Below are positions 22,774 through 33,724 of a stretch of DNA of 64,000 bases, piece by piece. The DNA is from Phytophthora sp. 'mugwort' (taxonomy: Eukaryota > Oomycota > Peronosporomycetes > Peronosporales > Peronosporaceae): contig JAUCEF010000007.1 in NCBI GenBank assembly GCA_033558025.1, positions 6,882,001 to 6,946,000 on the forward strand, read 5' to 3'. The translations under genes and the position numbers were made by a program. Numbering within the stretch: position 1 is the first letter of the stretch; each line of letters opens with the position of its first letter. The notes below the pieces were generated by a model. The model ran no database searches and was not told where the DNA came from. It saw nothing but the letters and a program-made list of their open reading frames with translations.

Positions 22774-23319
22774 ATGCTGTCGTCCATGCTGCTGCCGATC
22801 CTGCGCCACCAGCTGCGCGCGCCCGCCACCGCCGTTCGAGGTTTCTCCAGCATCAAGCGCGCCAAACCCATCCGCATCAAAAAGAGTGAAGCGCGCCGCA
22901 CCGTGCCTGAGGCGCCCATGCCAACAGACGCGCTCACAGAAGCGCCCGCGGCGGCCCCGCCGGCCAACCCCTTCGTGCAGTCTGAGCATCGGGCGCCGCA
23001 GACATTTGGCGGAATGATGAAGGAGGTCTGTTGCTATAATAACATCATAACTTATGGTGGGAAAACGACTAACAATTGTATTTGATAACGTGCAGAGCTT
23101 CTTGTGGGGCATGGGTATGGCAGTTGCATTCTCAGTGGTTGGCATCATTGTCAGTAGCATGGAGGAGGTGCGGTCCTGTAGCTTTTTGGTTGTATGGTCT
23201 TGTGCGCATCTAATGACGATTCATTTGCGGTGGTGTAGACGACGTCCCCGGGTGAGTTCGAGGGCAGTTTCCTGATGCCAGCAGACCGCCAAGAAGAGCA
23301 GGAAAACCAGCAAAAATGA
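22774..23319 (+). CDS. Small mitochondrial-type single-pass membrane protein
   Basis: Three exons, 22774-23025, 23096-23167 and 23239-23319, give 134 residues. Introns begin GTCTGT and GTGCGG and end GCAG and GTAG; the first has a good branch site (CGACTAAC at 23067-23074). Both are phase 0. The N terminus is basic and rich in Ser/Ala/Leu with no acids for 30 residues (RHQLRAPATAVRGFSS), typical of a mitochondrial presequence. Exon 2 encodes one hydrophobic segment (MGMAVAFSVVGIIVSS). A Pro/Glu/Gln-rich hydrophilic tail ends the protein. Family not recognised. Size and layout suggest an inner-membrane assembly factor or respiratory-complex subunit, but this is inference. It converges with the PH-PX gene at 23586. 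Confidence 0.7.
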
Positions 23320-23585
23320 TTTAAAACTCTAGAAAGCCACTGCGTTTTCAGCCCATCGCAGATTCAAATTGAAGTTGCCTATCCGGATGATTTTCCTTTC
23401 ATTTCGATGCCAAAAACCTAATCAGAAATACTCATCGGCATTCGCTTGCCGCCAATCCGGCGTCGTACATACTATATTACGTCTCGTGCGCGCTCTGGTC
23501 CAGCTTACGGGCCTTCCTTCGCTGTAGCTCTTCCGACGAAGCCATCCAGAGGCCGGTTACTGAGCCGCCATACGAGAAAGCACTC

Positions 23586-26500
23586 TTAATCCCAGTCGTC
23601 ATCCGAATCTGAGTCGACATTCGAGTTCGTCTCCTCATACTCCACATGGATACGCCGCATCGCCATGGCGTTCGTGATGGCTTCGTTGATGGAGCCTGGC
23701 TCTGTAAGTGCGGGTGGCGGTAGCGGGGGTTTTGCGGCAGTCGATGCACCGCCAGATGAGCTACCACCTGTCGAGTCTTCAGTATCAGTCTTTTTCAGCT
23801 GAGCACCTTGCCGAATTGCCGCTAGCAAATCGCCACGACCACCTGCGAACGGATTCGGACGGCCAGGAGGAAGACCCGTTATTGCTGGATTCCGAGGGTC
23901 TGTAGCAGCAGGTGGCGGAGGTGCAAAGCTTGCTCTGGAGCTCGCTCGAGAGCTCAACCGTGAGCGAGATCGACTCTTCTTCCCATGCTGAGTATCTTCA
24001 GCCTCCAAACTGATAACACTAGTCGAAAGCTCCGACCTTTTCGGCTTCCTCCGCTGTGTTGATGAAGCTGCAGATTCACGACGCTGTCGTGCCATTGGCT
24101 TCGGAGTGTCGACCGACGTGTCCGAGTCGGACTCGGGATCGGAATCCGACTCGTCCAAGCCAAAGAGTCCTTTCGACGCCTTTGGTTTAGCATCTCGAGG
24201 TCGAGGGCTATCCCTTCTAGACGAAATAGGCGACACTGCTTGTTTCTCCCTAAATTGAGGTGCAACCGGGCTTCTGGGAGGTCGTCCGTTCGATTGAGCA
24301 CCATTTCTTGTGCTTCCGTTTGACCTTTGCCCGTTCGCCAGCGCGCGCGCAAAGGCACCGTCGATACGATATTCAAACTGGAATCGCTCGCTTGATAGCA
24401 CTCCGGGTAAAGCCACCAACTGCTGCAAATACAGACGGAATTCCTGCGCACGTTTCTCCATATTCTCGGGTTTCGTATTATTATGCAAACGATGCTTCGA
24501 AGGGAACTTTGGCAATGTGGTCCCAGGGAAAGCCGATATCAATCGCGTGTGGATCTCTTCAAACTCCGAATAAGTGAAGGAGAAGACGTGCTCCAAGTTT
24601 CCCAACTGAAGCGTAAACGTGAACACACCAACTGATTTTTTGCCTTCGGTGCGCAATGCAGACGTCGTGAACAGCACAACAACGCTGGGCCCTGCTCCAC
24701 CTGCTCCAATATTGTTCGTAAAAACACTCTTCGGGTTGGCAGGTTCCGTTTTGCGTGGTGGCGCGAAGAAAGAGGTTTCTATAAAAGGCTCATAAATGCA
24801 AGTCAGAGTAAGATACCAAAATCCAACGATATATGAGCGCTTACCGTTGTCGTAGTCGGAATCACTTGATACATCCTCACTGCTCACCGACGGCGCAGGT
24901 GCCGCCTTCTTCACATATGTCGGGCGTACATCCACACTCAAATCGCTGGAACGTATACTGGTCGAGACACACGATGTGTCATTTGCAGTCTTGCTTTTCC
25001 GCCCACTCACGCCGAACAAACCCGTGTCCGAGTCGTCATCTTCATCACTGGTACTGTCATCAAATAGACCTTTTCGACCTGAATTCGCCTTTGTCTTGAC
25101 TTTGGATGAGACATCCGGCGCCATTGCCTTCTTCAAGATCTCCTTCCCTTCAGCACTAAGCTGAGAATCACGTTTCCGATCACGCACCTTGCCATTAGCT
25201 GCGACTGGACTGAAAGCACTGCTAGCAACACTTGTTTCCTCAACAGTATCAGCGCGATTCCGACGGATTGCAGCCAGACTAGCAGCAAATGCGTTTGCCA
25301 TTGAAGGTTCTGTGGCTGGAGAGCTGCTATTTCCATTCGATCGGTTGCCATTCACCTTTGACTGTCTCTCAGGCACTGCACGCGATGCTACCGTTACCGA
25401 ACTCATTGTCGACCCAAACGAGTCGCGACGGCGGCTTGTGCGAGAGGCTCGAGACGCAGATTTGGGCCTCCCACCACCCAAAATGGCAGCCAAATTGTCC
25501 TGAACATGTTGTTTGCCCTTGTCTGTACTTGAAAGTCGCCGATTGGTTTGCGAAAATGATGCGCGAGATGCCATCGGATCATCATCTCGATCGAAAGCGA
25601 ACGAGTCAAAGGACGCACTTCGCAAACTGCTACTGGATCTTGAAAGTCGAGACCCGACGTCATTAAAGCTCTGATGGTCAAAAAGAGGCGGTGGTGGTGG
25701 AGGCGGAAGTCCCATTGAGGCTCTGGAAGACATGGATACACGCGAACTACTGGAAGACCAGCGTGGTGGCGGTGGTGGAGGTGGAGGCACATTGCTCCCC
25801 ATACCGCCATCATGTCTGGATCCTGTCACAGACGAAACTGAAGAAAGCCGTGACGATATCGAGGAACTGTCCGAAATATCGCTTCCAGAAGATCCGAGAC
25901 GCATCGATGCGTCATTGTGTACCACACCACCGACCTCGAAAACTGGGGCATAAGAATTTAACAAACACATAGTGTTAGACTCCTTGTCATCTTCCTCATA
26001 AATTCTAAACAGAATGTACTTACATTGTCCCGGTGGCGGAAGCTCCACACGCACTTTCGCTTTCTGCTCCACCATCTTCGTATGCAGGGGCTGCACATTC
26101 TCCGTCTTTCCTCCTGCCGCTTCCTCCAGACGTCGTCGGTACGCAGCCTTGTTGACTCGGCCCATTGTTGGTGCCTGTCGGCGTTGTAGTCTCTGCCTTC
26201 TCTTCTCTAACATCCTGGCTGTGTCGTCATCCAGCGAGCCGATGTCATTGATCCGTTCCAATGGCGTCATATTATTAATCTCCTCCTCCCTCGCCAGAAG
26301 CCGGTTCTGCTCCTCCTTGATCATACGCGCCTTCTTCTCCTTCCACTTGCGGATCTGCTCCTCCCTCTCCTGTAGCAGTCTCTTCTCCTCCTTCTTCACT
26401 CGACGTCGTTCCCGTCGAACATCCTCCCCCGCTGCACTATGAGGATCCAGCACTGCTACGAACCCTCGACACCATTTCTCGAGATCCACACGGTTAAAGG

Positions 26501-26828
26501 CCGCCAAATGCATCCGCGCTATGGCGTTGCGCTCCACCTTGAGCTCCAGCCCGTACGAGTCCACCTTGAGCAGACCGTCTCCATCCCAGCCGGCGAAACC
26601 CTGCAAGTAAGCCGAGTTTACTTTGCTGCGTGTCTCGGGGTCGCTGCCGTCGAAGAACTCGAGCTTGCGGTTCATCGTGAGCACAACGTAGAGCTCCTTG
26701 AGGCCTTTACCGCCGCTGATTGACGGCTTCCAGTTAGGAGGCTTGGCGCCTGTGCTGTGTGGGGACGCTGCTTCATCACGCTTGCAGAGAAGGAAGCCCT
26801 CCTGCACGACCCAGGACCCACCGCCCAT
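23586..26828 (-). CDS. PH-PX-WH2/CA protein, WASP-like Arp2/3 activator candidate
   Basis: The frame is open over 1080 codons but includes two probable introns without stops: 25943-26023 (81 bp, GTAAGT...CCCCAG) and 24779-24844 (66 bp, GTAAGC...TATAG). Splicing gives about 1031 residues. Domains: PH at about 8-130 (GFLLCKR ... KELYVVL ... WCRGFVAVL); charged coiled coil about 135-230; Ser-rich region with two runs of seven to eight prolines; PX at about 675-785 (FTFTLQLGNLEHVFSFTYSEF ... LPKFPSK); then WH2 near 950 (DLLAAIRQGAQLKKT), an amphipathic connector (SINEAITNAMAMRR) and an acidic C terminus ending SDSDDDWD. WH2-connector-acidic with a near-terminal Trp is the VCA module by which WASP-family proteins activate Arp2/3. 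PH plus PX suggests recruitment to phosphoinositide membranes. Function is inferred from architecture. Confidence 0.8.
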   Translation of the reverse strand: MGGGSWVVQEGFLLCKRDEAASPHSTGAKPPNWKPSISGGKGLKELYVVLTMNRKLEFFDGSDPETRSKVNSAYLQGFAGWDGDGLLKVDSYGLELKVERNAIARMHLAAFNRVDLEKWCRGFVAVLDPHSAAGEDVRRERRRVKKEEKRLLQEREEQIRKWKEKKARMIKEEQNRLLAREEEINNMTPLERINDIGSLDDDTARMLEKRRQRLQRRQAPTMGRVNKAAYRRRLEEAAGGKTENVQPLHTKMVEQKAKVRVELPPPGQCKYILFRIYEEDDKESNTMCLLNSYAPVFEVGGVVHNDASMRLGSSGSDISDSSSISSRLSSVSSVTGSRHDGGMGSNVPPPPPPPPRWSSSSSRVSMSSRASMGLPPPPPPPLFDHQSFNDVGSRLSRSSSSLRSASFDSFAFDRDDDPMASRASFSQTNRRLSSTDKGKQHVQDNLAAILGGGRPKSASRASRTSRRRDSFGSTMSSVTVASRAVPERQSKVNGNRSNGNSSSPATEPSMANAFAASLAAIRRNRADTVEETSVASSAFSPVAANGKVRDRKRDSQLSAEGKEILKKAMAPDVSSKVKTKANSGRKGLFDDSTSDEDDDSDTGLFGVSGRKSKTANDTSCVSTSIRSSDLSVDVRPTYVKKAAPAPSVSSEDVSSDSDYDNGKRSYIVGFWYLTLTCIYEPFIETSFFAPPRKTEPANPKSVFTNNIGAGGAGPSVVVLFTTSALRTEGKKSVGVFTFTLQLGNLEHVFSFTYSEFEEIHTRLISAFPGTTLPKFPSKHRLHNNTKPENMEKRAQEFRLYLQQLVALPGVLSSERFQFEYRIDGAFARALANGQRSNGSTRNGAQSNGRPPRSPVAPQFREKQAVSPISSRRDSPRPRDAKPKASKGLFGLDESDSDPESDSDTSVDTPKPMARQRRESAASSTQRRKPKRSELSTSVISLEAEDTQHGKKSRSRSRLSSRASSRASFAPPPPAATDPRNPAITGLPPGRPNPFAGGRGDLLAAIRQGAQLKKTDTEDSTGGSSSGGASTAAKPPLPPPALTEPGSINEAITNAMAMRRIHVEYEETNSNVDSDSDDDWD

Positions 26829-27097
26829 GCCTCTCTTTCTGGTCCGGGAGTTTTTTGTATGGGGTTTCTGGGTATGGGAATGAAGACAGCAAGAGAAGGG
26901 GGTTCTGTCCGGAATGAAGTGTCGTCTTTTGACCCAAAGAACACGGTGACAACAGGTGAATTAAAAACGTGTGTAATGCGACAACAAGTCCGGACACAGG
27001 CGGTGCATGCGACACCCGTATTTTTGAACAATGATGACGCACCGATAAGGGAGGGCGGAACTTTGCCTGAACTACATGAACAACAGTACTGTAGCCT

Positions 27098-28050
27098 CTA
27101 GACGCCGCGCAGTAGCGACTGAGCTTGGCTGAGCTCCTCGTACAGCGCCAGGAACTTGCTATTGCTCATGGTAAGGTGGAGCTCGCGACTTGCGGATGTT
27201 GCTGCCGTCGTTACCACGTTGCATTCCATCGACGGCTGGTTCAGCTTCAAGTTGAGAATCACTTTGGACGGGGCCTCCACTTTCCATTCAACCTTCTCGA
27301 CGCCAGGGAACTACAACACAACAGCAGCAGGATAATGAGAGAGTGATATCAGCATAACAGAGAAGATGAAGACAAACCTGGAAGCGCTGGACGCGCAGCT
27401 GATCCTGGATGCGTGCGCGGAGGTCCTCGTAGTTCTGCGCAATGGCCTCGGCAACCGCCTGCTGCATGCCCAACTGCTGCAGCTCTTCGACGAGATCTGT
27501 GCGCTCGGCGTCGTACTTGGCAGCGTGGGTCAAGATGAACCGCAGCGCAGCAACTGCGGCCTGTAAACCCAAAAGGTCAAAGCAACATCAGTCCAATACC
27601 AACCATAGTCGTAAGCTTTAAGCACATAATTCCCGCCGACCTTAGCCTCTCCGGCATCCTCAAACCGCTCCTGCGCCTGACCCAGTTCCTGTTAACAAAA
27701 TCCAGCATCGCTAAGCCTATTTCCCCCGGATTTCGACGAACAAGATCGCGCTCAGTGGATCCGCTCACCTGCACTGCGATATCCGCCCCAATATCCTCAC
27801 ACATGGCATCCAGATCGCTGGTCGTCTGTTACTCAACCCCATGTAGCAAAGGTACCGCACAATAAGCACATAATCGTAGTGCTCCGCACGAAGGCAAGAC
27901 GGTATACGCACCACTTTGCTGTGCTCGCCCGACAGCAGCGGCAGCTCGGCCAGCAGCCAGTCAGGCGGCTCCAGGCCTCCGCAGAACCGGAATTTCTGCC
28001 CCACAACAGCGTCATGTAAGTATAGCGCATATATATACGCCCTCGGGCAT
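27098..28050 (-). CDS. COMMD4: COMM domain-containing protein 4
   Basis: Five well-supported exons on the minus strand: 27912-27995, 27769-27825, 27641-27688, 27378-27560 and 27098-27310, all phase 0 with GTRNG/YAG-type ends. They encode KFRFCGGLEPPDWLLAELPLL, then TTSDLDAMCEDIGADIAVQ, ELGQAQERFEDAGEAK, the central helices and the COMM domain (FPGVEKVEWKVEAPSKVILN ... LYEELSQAQSLLRGV). The start closely parallels animal COMMD4, which begins MRFRFCG. The initiator Met must lie in a tiny upstream exon; ATGCCCGAGGGC at 28039-28050 fits phase but leaves a 43-bp intron, and ATGCGCGAT at 28088-28096 is an alternative. Total length about 198, matching the usual 199. COMMD proteins form the ten-member Commander/CCC complex for endosomal recycling. 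Divergent from the gene at 28271. Confidence 0.9.
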
Positions 28051-28270
28051 CCTACGCGGCCCGCGTCGCGGGGTCTGGCACGCAGACATCGCGCATTTTG
28101 CTAGTCAACCCATCACGCACCATATTCCCACTTTATTTGATCTAAAAAACTCAAAACCGCCTTTGATTGGTGGGATCCCGAAAGGTCGCAAAAGGGTATG
28201 TGGGAAGCTATTTCCAGTTGCTATTACGGACAGACGCAAACAACTTGACGATGTAAACAGTCCTATTGTG

Positions 28271-30158
28271 ATGGCTGTGACCGTGTTGTCTGGGCCGGAT
28301 CGTCGTAGGGACGCAGCCGGTGGCAACAACAACGCCGGTGACTTCGCCCTGTTACTGGTACAAGAGTGGCTGGTGGCATGCAAGCTCGGGTCCACGGCGC
28401 GATGTCTAGTGGACGAGTGCGCGCGATCGGAACGAGATATTCCTGTAAGAATGGTGTGGAACCGGATGGTAGAGAGTTTGGGCTTTGGGCCGAGGGCTCC
28501 GGCGACCGGAGGGAAATACAGTGGTGGCAGCACGACGCTGCTCGAAAAAATGGTCACGAGAGTCGTCGAGCAGCATGAAAAAGATGTCGCGCAGACGATT
28601 CGCAATCAGGCAATGATGCCGCATCAGCAGGTGGTGGTTATGAGCAAGAGGAGGGAGCTGAGGTTCGTCAATAAGAGATCCTTGCCGAGGTCACACTCGG
28701 CTACACCCAGCAACAACACACCCGATCGACCACTGGAGCTCTCGAGTTCTGCATCAGTAGTCGGACTCCGACCAAAGTCGGCGATGGTCTGCAAGAGCGC
28801 GTTAACTCTCAGTTCAAAGGCTGCAGGTGGCGACCCGCTCAAGAATAGTAGACCAAGGTCGTCGATGTCGTCTGGTGAGAGTTTCTCCGTGAAGGTAGAT
28901 ACCGGAAGAAACCAGCGACCCATTAGCGCTGCCAGCCTGCTCACACCACACAAGGACTCCTTGGTGCGGAAGAAGTCTATAGCGGCAATTGTAGCTCCAT
29001 TATCGCGCTCACCAACGTCAAGATGTACACTTCAAGGAGTGTTGGAAGAAGTAGCGGTCGTAGACGTGGACGCAGCAGCAGCAAATGCAATTACCCGCCA
29101 CAGCAATTCAGTGGTGGGGCTACGTGCTAGCCTGCCTCATATCACGGAGATTGCTGAACCAGCAACCTCACCGAGGGCAGATGAAGAAAGTGACGCAAAG
29201 GGAGGTCCTAAACAGGACCAAAATGATGGTGAAACGCCTGCTCAACAAGCACCGAAGCTGTCACTCGAGGAAATGAGCGAGGAACGGCTAATGGAGCAGT
29301 TTGGTTCGATCTCGCGCTGTGCCATTAAGAAGCTGCGTCGCGTGTTGGCAAAGTCGAACGCATACTCACAGGAGTTTGAGAAGTCCCAGCGTACGCTGGA
29401 CAAGATCAAGGCACGCGCCAAACTGCATCAATTGCGTCGAGTGCTTGCGGAAGAGCAGACACCGCTACTGACCAGTACCATGGCGTCTCTCACGAGTGAA
29501 CCATGCTCACTCTGCTTGTACGTCTTCCCAAAGAATAATCTTACCACGAAAGTATCTTACAAGAGCATCGTCGATCTACGAGCGTCGTGGATAGCGGCGG
29601 CACCAGACAGCGATGTAGTCGACAACAGTGACGAATCTGCGCAGCAAACTGAGGAAGGGATGAATCACGCGAGGATTGCACATTTGTACGACGAGGCTCC
29701 AGTCTGTGTCTTTTGCTCACAGCTTGTACTGAACTATTCCTCCTACCGGGTACGTTTGGTGCTATGTATTTTACGGCACGCGGGTTGTCGTCTCATACAG
29801 TGTCTCGCGTGTACAGCCGTCATCGGTGGAGCGTCGAGCACAGCAGGCCAGAAAACGACGCGAGACCCTGAAGAGCTTGAAGGATCTCGAGGCCAAGGGG
29901 CGGCACGACCTCGAAAAGTGCGACCCGCTCGATTACCAGAGCTACGAGCTCAACAGTGACGACGATGATAGTGGCGTCGAGGAGGTCGTCGAAGTGAAAA
30001 CGGACGGACGACCGCAGGTGATTCGGCGGCGGATACGACAGACCATGCGCACCCCCGTGCAACTTGGTGTGGTATCCAAGCGACTGCATTACGACCAGTT
30101 GCGGAGCGACACGCTGCACACGCTCACGCTGGACGAGTGGCACAAGATTATGCGCTGA
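28271..30158 (+). CDS. LisH-like, CxxC-containing conserved hypothetical protein
   Basis: Two exons, 28271-29749 and 29817-30158 (67-bp intron, GTACGT...TACAG, phase 0), give 606 residues. Residues about 18-60 (DFALLLVQEWLVACKLGSTARCLVDEC) resemble a LisH dimerisation motif. A long low-complexity Ser-rich region follows. Then comes a well-ordered block (SEERLMEQFGSISRCAIKKLRRVLAKSNAY ... ARAKLHQLRRVL) and two Cys pairs, CSLC and CVFC, about 65 residues apart, that could bind zinc. The C terminus is a charged helix (ERRAQQARKRRETLKSLKDLEAK) and an ordered tail. I do not recognise the family. LisH plus long helices suggests a cytoskeletal or flagellar scaffold, but that is a guess. The first ATG after an upstream stop-free stretch was chosen. 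Confidence 0.75.
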
Positions 30159-31265
30159 AAGATCCTAATTGCAGCAATGACTCATTACCTACCGCCGCCA
30201 TGCAATGCTGCGAGCTGCACGACGTCATCAGATATAAGTAGCGAAACGCGACCAAGACACCAGCGGTGACAGATATGCAAGTTTTGAGTAAAGACAGTTA
30301 ATAAGATAAAATAGATTAAAGGCTTGAAAAAATAATACATGTACTTGAATCACTGATTGCGCGGCAAAATCGCTGTGGTTGCACTTCACAATGATTAGAC
30401 GATTTGGGAGCGATGTCATGGAAAGTGGCTGCGGAAATGCAGTCAGCCTGCGCGCAGGCACCTGCTCATATTACAAGTATAGCCACGATACTTCCCTTCA
30501 TTTAGGGATATCCTGCGGAACTACATGTAAAGCTGTCTTGAAAGCTGCTGTAGCATGGACAGCTGTGCCGGCGCTTTCCTTTACGTTTCGCTCCCAAAAG
30601 CCTTTTTAGCGCATTTGTAACCCATTTGTGATGCTGAAATATGACCTTTAAACAGTCCAGGTTGCCTCACAGTGTTCTCTGAGTCACCTGTACAAAGCAA
30701 CGTGATTGGCCGAAGGTGAAAATTACTAGTGGCAGGTGTTTGATCGCACTCGTGCGCATACTCTTGCTTACGTGTATGCGAGAAATACTCGCGAGTAAGT
30801 GCTTATTGATTGCCGAGCACGATGACACTGGAACCGAAGACTATCCTAGACCAGGAAGGGATACCAAGTAAATTGAGACGATGAATATCATTGCCATTTG
30901 GAAAGCAACGGTAAATAATGAATTGGTTCGCATAAACTCCTCCCATAGTGAAGTATGCATGCAGCGTCGAGTCTCCGAAATAATGAGTTGCATAGCAATG
31001 CCGAAGTGATCGTGGAAAGCATTTTCGGCGGCGAGCCTTCATGAATGAGTGGCCATTGTTTTTTTGCTTCTAAGCACTCAAGCTTTTGAATGTTACTGTA
31101 TTGTACTTAAGTCAATCTTTACATCACATCCAGAGCAGCAGTAGATAATAATTAAAACAGTACGAATTGCTTCAGTAATAAAAAAGTTAGGAGCTTGTAT
31201 TCGCAATGCCCCAGATATCGTGTTGGTACCTCGCTAACACTTATTGAGGATATAGTAGTTGCAGC
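30159..31265. other. Intergenic, no gene recognised
   Basis: Only short frames without family resemblance. It holds the 3' end of the LisH-like gene and the upstream region of the FGxG-repeat gene. Confidence 0.5.
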
Positions 31266-31292
31266 CACCTCATTTCAGCGTACCCATTTGTC
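31266..31292 (+). promoter_or_regulatory. Inr/FPR-like core promoter
   Basis: CCTCATTTCAGCG followed at once by CCCATTTGTCC resembles the oomycete initiator (TCAYTYY) plus flanking promoter region. It lies about 130-150 bases upstream of the ATG at 31416. Confidence 0.5.
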
Positions 31293-31415
31293 CGTTACAA
31301 ACTGCAACGGCTGTATCCATTTCTGCGAGACCATTTCCAGCTCCGCGCATTTTTGCCCAACACACCTCAAAAGTCCAGTCGAGTCAAAGAGCTACATTCG
31401 TCTGATACAGCCGAG

Positions 31416-33485
31416 ATGGTCGCGACAAGCAAGGAGGACAGCGGCGCCGTCAAGCCTAAGCGCACGGGCTTCGCGCTGGGCGGGTTCTTACCCAAAGTTT
31501 CCTCCTATCGTAAGGAGAAGAGCGCCAAGGAAGAGCCCAGCAGCTCCGTCGGCTCCGTGCTAGAGCAGGAAGCCGAGGAGGAGCCCGTGCTGGACGACAA
31601 CCAGGACGAGGATCAGCCGGGCGAGATGCCGGACTTCCCCGGCGAGCGGCGCTCGCATGATGGCGTGGTGCCCACTCCATCCGCTGCGTCTGTGGCTGCT
31701 GCCGCCATCCGGCGCCGCGGTATGTCCATCGAGCAGACAGCTACGTCGCTCTACCGCCGCATGAGCGTGCGCCAGAATTCGGCGCCTGAGCCGGCGGAGA
31801 CGACCAAGACGTCGCTCACAGACAGCACTGGCGGCGCACCATCGCCACAATCAGACGGGGGATTCACGGTACGACGTGGTATGTGCGTGGCCACGACCTT
31901 CGGCACGGGCACCGTGCTGGACGTGCGTACCGAGGACGGCTTCGTTGTGGTACAACTGGTGCCCAAGAGCATCGCGTTCTTACGTGAAGACACGGTTATC
32001 AGGGAAATTAAGAGCGTGGTGGGTGAGAGGGTCAAGACCCGCTGGGGTATGGCCACCGTTGAGCAGTACTACGTCGACGAGGACATGTACAGTATCGCGC
32101 TGGACTGGCGCTGGGATGATGAGCATGTTTGGCGCATGAAGGCCACAACCAAGAAGTTCGAGAAGATTTACCCACGCGGAACTCTTATCCAGAACACAAA
32201 GAACCGCTTGTTTGAAGGCTACAGCTCACTGCGGGAGAGCGTCGGCTCGAAGCTCAACACCAGCAAGAGGTAGATGTGGATTACTTTTTCTTTATTGCTG
32301 CTGGTATAGGGATTATATATTGCTAGAGACCGTTTCTCATTGTGTTTTTTCTTTGCTGTGTGTGTCCTTTCGCCTGATGGTTGGTGAGACAGCTTTGCAG
32401 TTAACACCAAGCATGACGCAGTGGAGCAGCCCGATCTGGGCAAGGCGCAGACGCCTTTCGGTGTCTGCACAGTGCTGGAGGTGCGCGCGGACAAGTTCTT
32501 CGTTGTCAAGACGTCACACGGTGCCATGGCATACCTCAACGCAGATTCGGTACGGATGCTGGGACGACGAACGCATTTCGTTAACGGAGACCGCGTCAAT
32601 ACGCCCTATGGACCAGGTCACATTGCGCACTTCCGCGAGGAGGACGAGATGTACGCGGTGGAGCTGGAGGCGCCGTCTCTTGCTGGACAATCGCCAGTGC
32701 TGTTCGTTAGCGACGTGTGCGCCGAGACCGCGCTGACGCACGCACCGATGGCTGCCAATACGCGCCTGTCCTCGATTCTGAACATCACACGCACGTCCAT
32801 GATGAACGCCGGTGAAAGAATGCGCAGCGCCTCGGTTGCTGCTGGAAACCTCCCCACACTTCCAGCCAACCTGCCTACGCTTCCTGCTGGTCTGCCTACA
32901 CTTTCCAGCGTCAAGGCCAGAGTTTCCACCATGACTACCATCAAGATAACCCCGTACGTTGCCCATTTTTAGTCTTTTTGACTACTCAAACGTAGAAAAA
33001 ATACCCATCTGACGCATCTTTTTAATGTTTTATTTGACAGGAGGTCCAAATACCACAAAGAGGAGCGTGTGTTGACCATGTTTGGATCCGGTTTCATTGT
33101 GGAGACCCGCCCGCAGGACAAGATTTATCACGTGTATCTGCGCCGGCTCAAATTCTCGGGCTTTTTTCACGAGTCAAGCTTGGCGCCGTTCCCGTACGAG
33201 CGCGTCACGCACTTTGTGGTGGATGGCCGAACGGTTCAGGCGCCGCCTCTTCCCAAGCATGCAAGTGAATTCAAGCGCCGCGCTGTGATTAGCGCAGCGA
33301 TTAAGTCAGCGCGTGAAGGCAAATACCTCGAACCGACGGGGTCCGCTAAGAAGTCCGACGAGCCCAAGGAAGAGAAACAAGAGGCGCCGATTAATGCCAT
33401 GGCCGCGGCTGAAGCTGCTGTCGCCGTGGATACCGCTGCTGCCACTGCTGCGTCTGCCCACGTACCGGTGCCAGTCGCGGAGTAA
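31416..33485 (+). CDS. Protein with three FGxG/beta-rich repeats
   Basis: Three exons, 31416-32269, 32393-32953 and 33041-33485, give 619 residues. Introns are 123 and 87 bp, phases 2 and 2. The N-terminal third is Ser/Glu-rich and disordered. Three related beta-rich modules follow. The first starts ATTFGTGTVLDVRTEDGFVV and continues with RVKTRWGMATVEQYYVDEDMYSI. The second starts KAQTPFGVCTVLEVRADKFF and continues with RVNTPYGPGHIAHFREEDEMYAV. The third starts LTMFGSGFIVETRPQDKIY. Spacing and the recurring [V/N]-T-x-[F/Y/W]-G-x-[G/A] turn suggest KOW- or Tudor-like barrels. Between modules two and three is a short LPTLPAxLPTLPAGLPTL tandem. The C-terminal tail is Ala-rich. Family not recognised. 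The upstream Inr-like element supports the start. Confidence 0.75.
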
Positions 33486-33724
33486 TGCGTTAAGTTTACG
33501 AGCAAGAGCCGCACGAAAAGTAATCAGCTTAAATGATGTGAAATGGCTCTTATCCGCCACCGTCTCGCGGCCCGCACGTTGCGAGCATTCATCGTAGCAG
33601 TAGCTTCAGGTTCACCATCGAATTTGTATAATGGAGCCGCCTTCCGTTTTCTCGTAATCAATCTTTTTTGTGTGGAGAATTACACTTTACACACGACTTC
33701 GAAGTATTTTTGTATCCGATAGAT

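Noticed and set aside
30803..31042. Minus-strand frame ending in a Phe/Tyr-rich segment
   Set aside because: Too short, no motif, and not supported by neighbours or splice sites.
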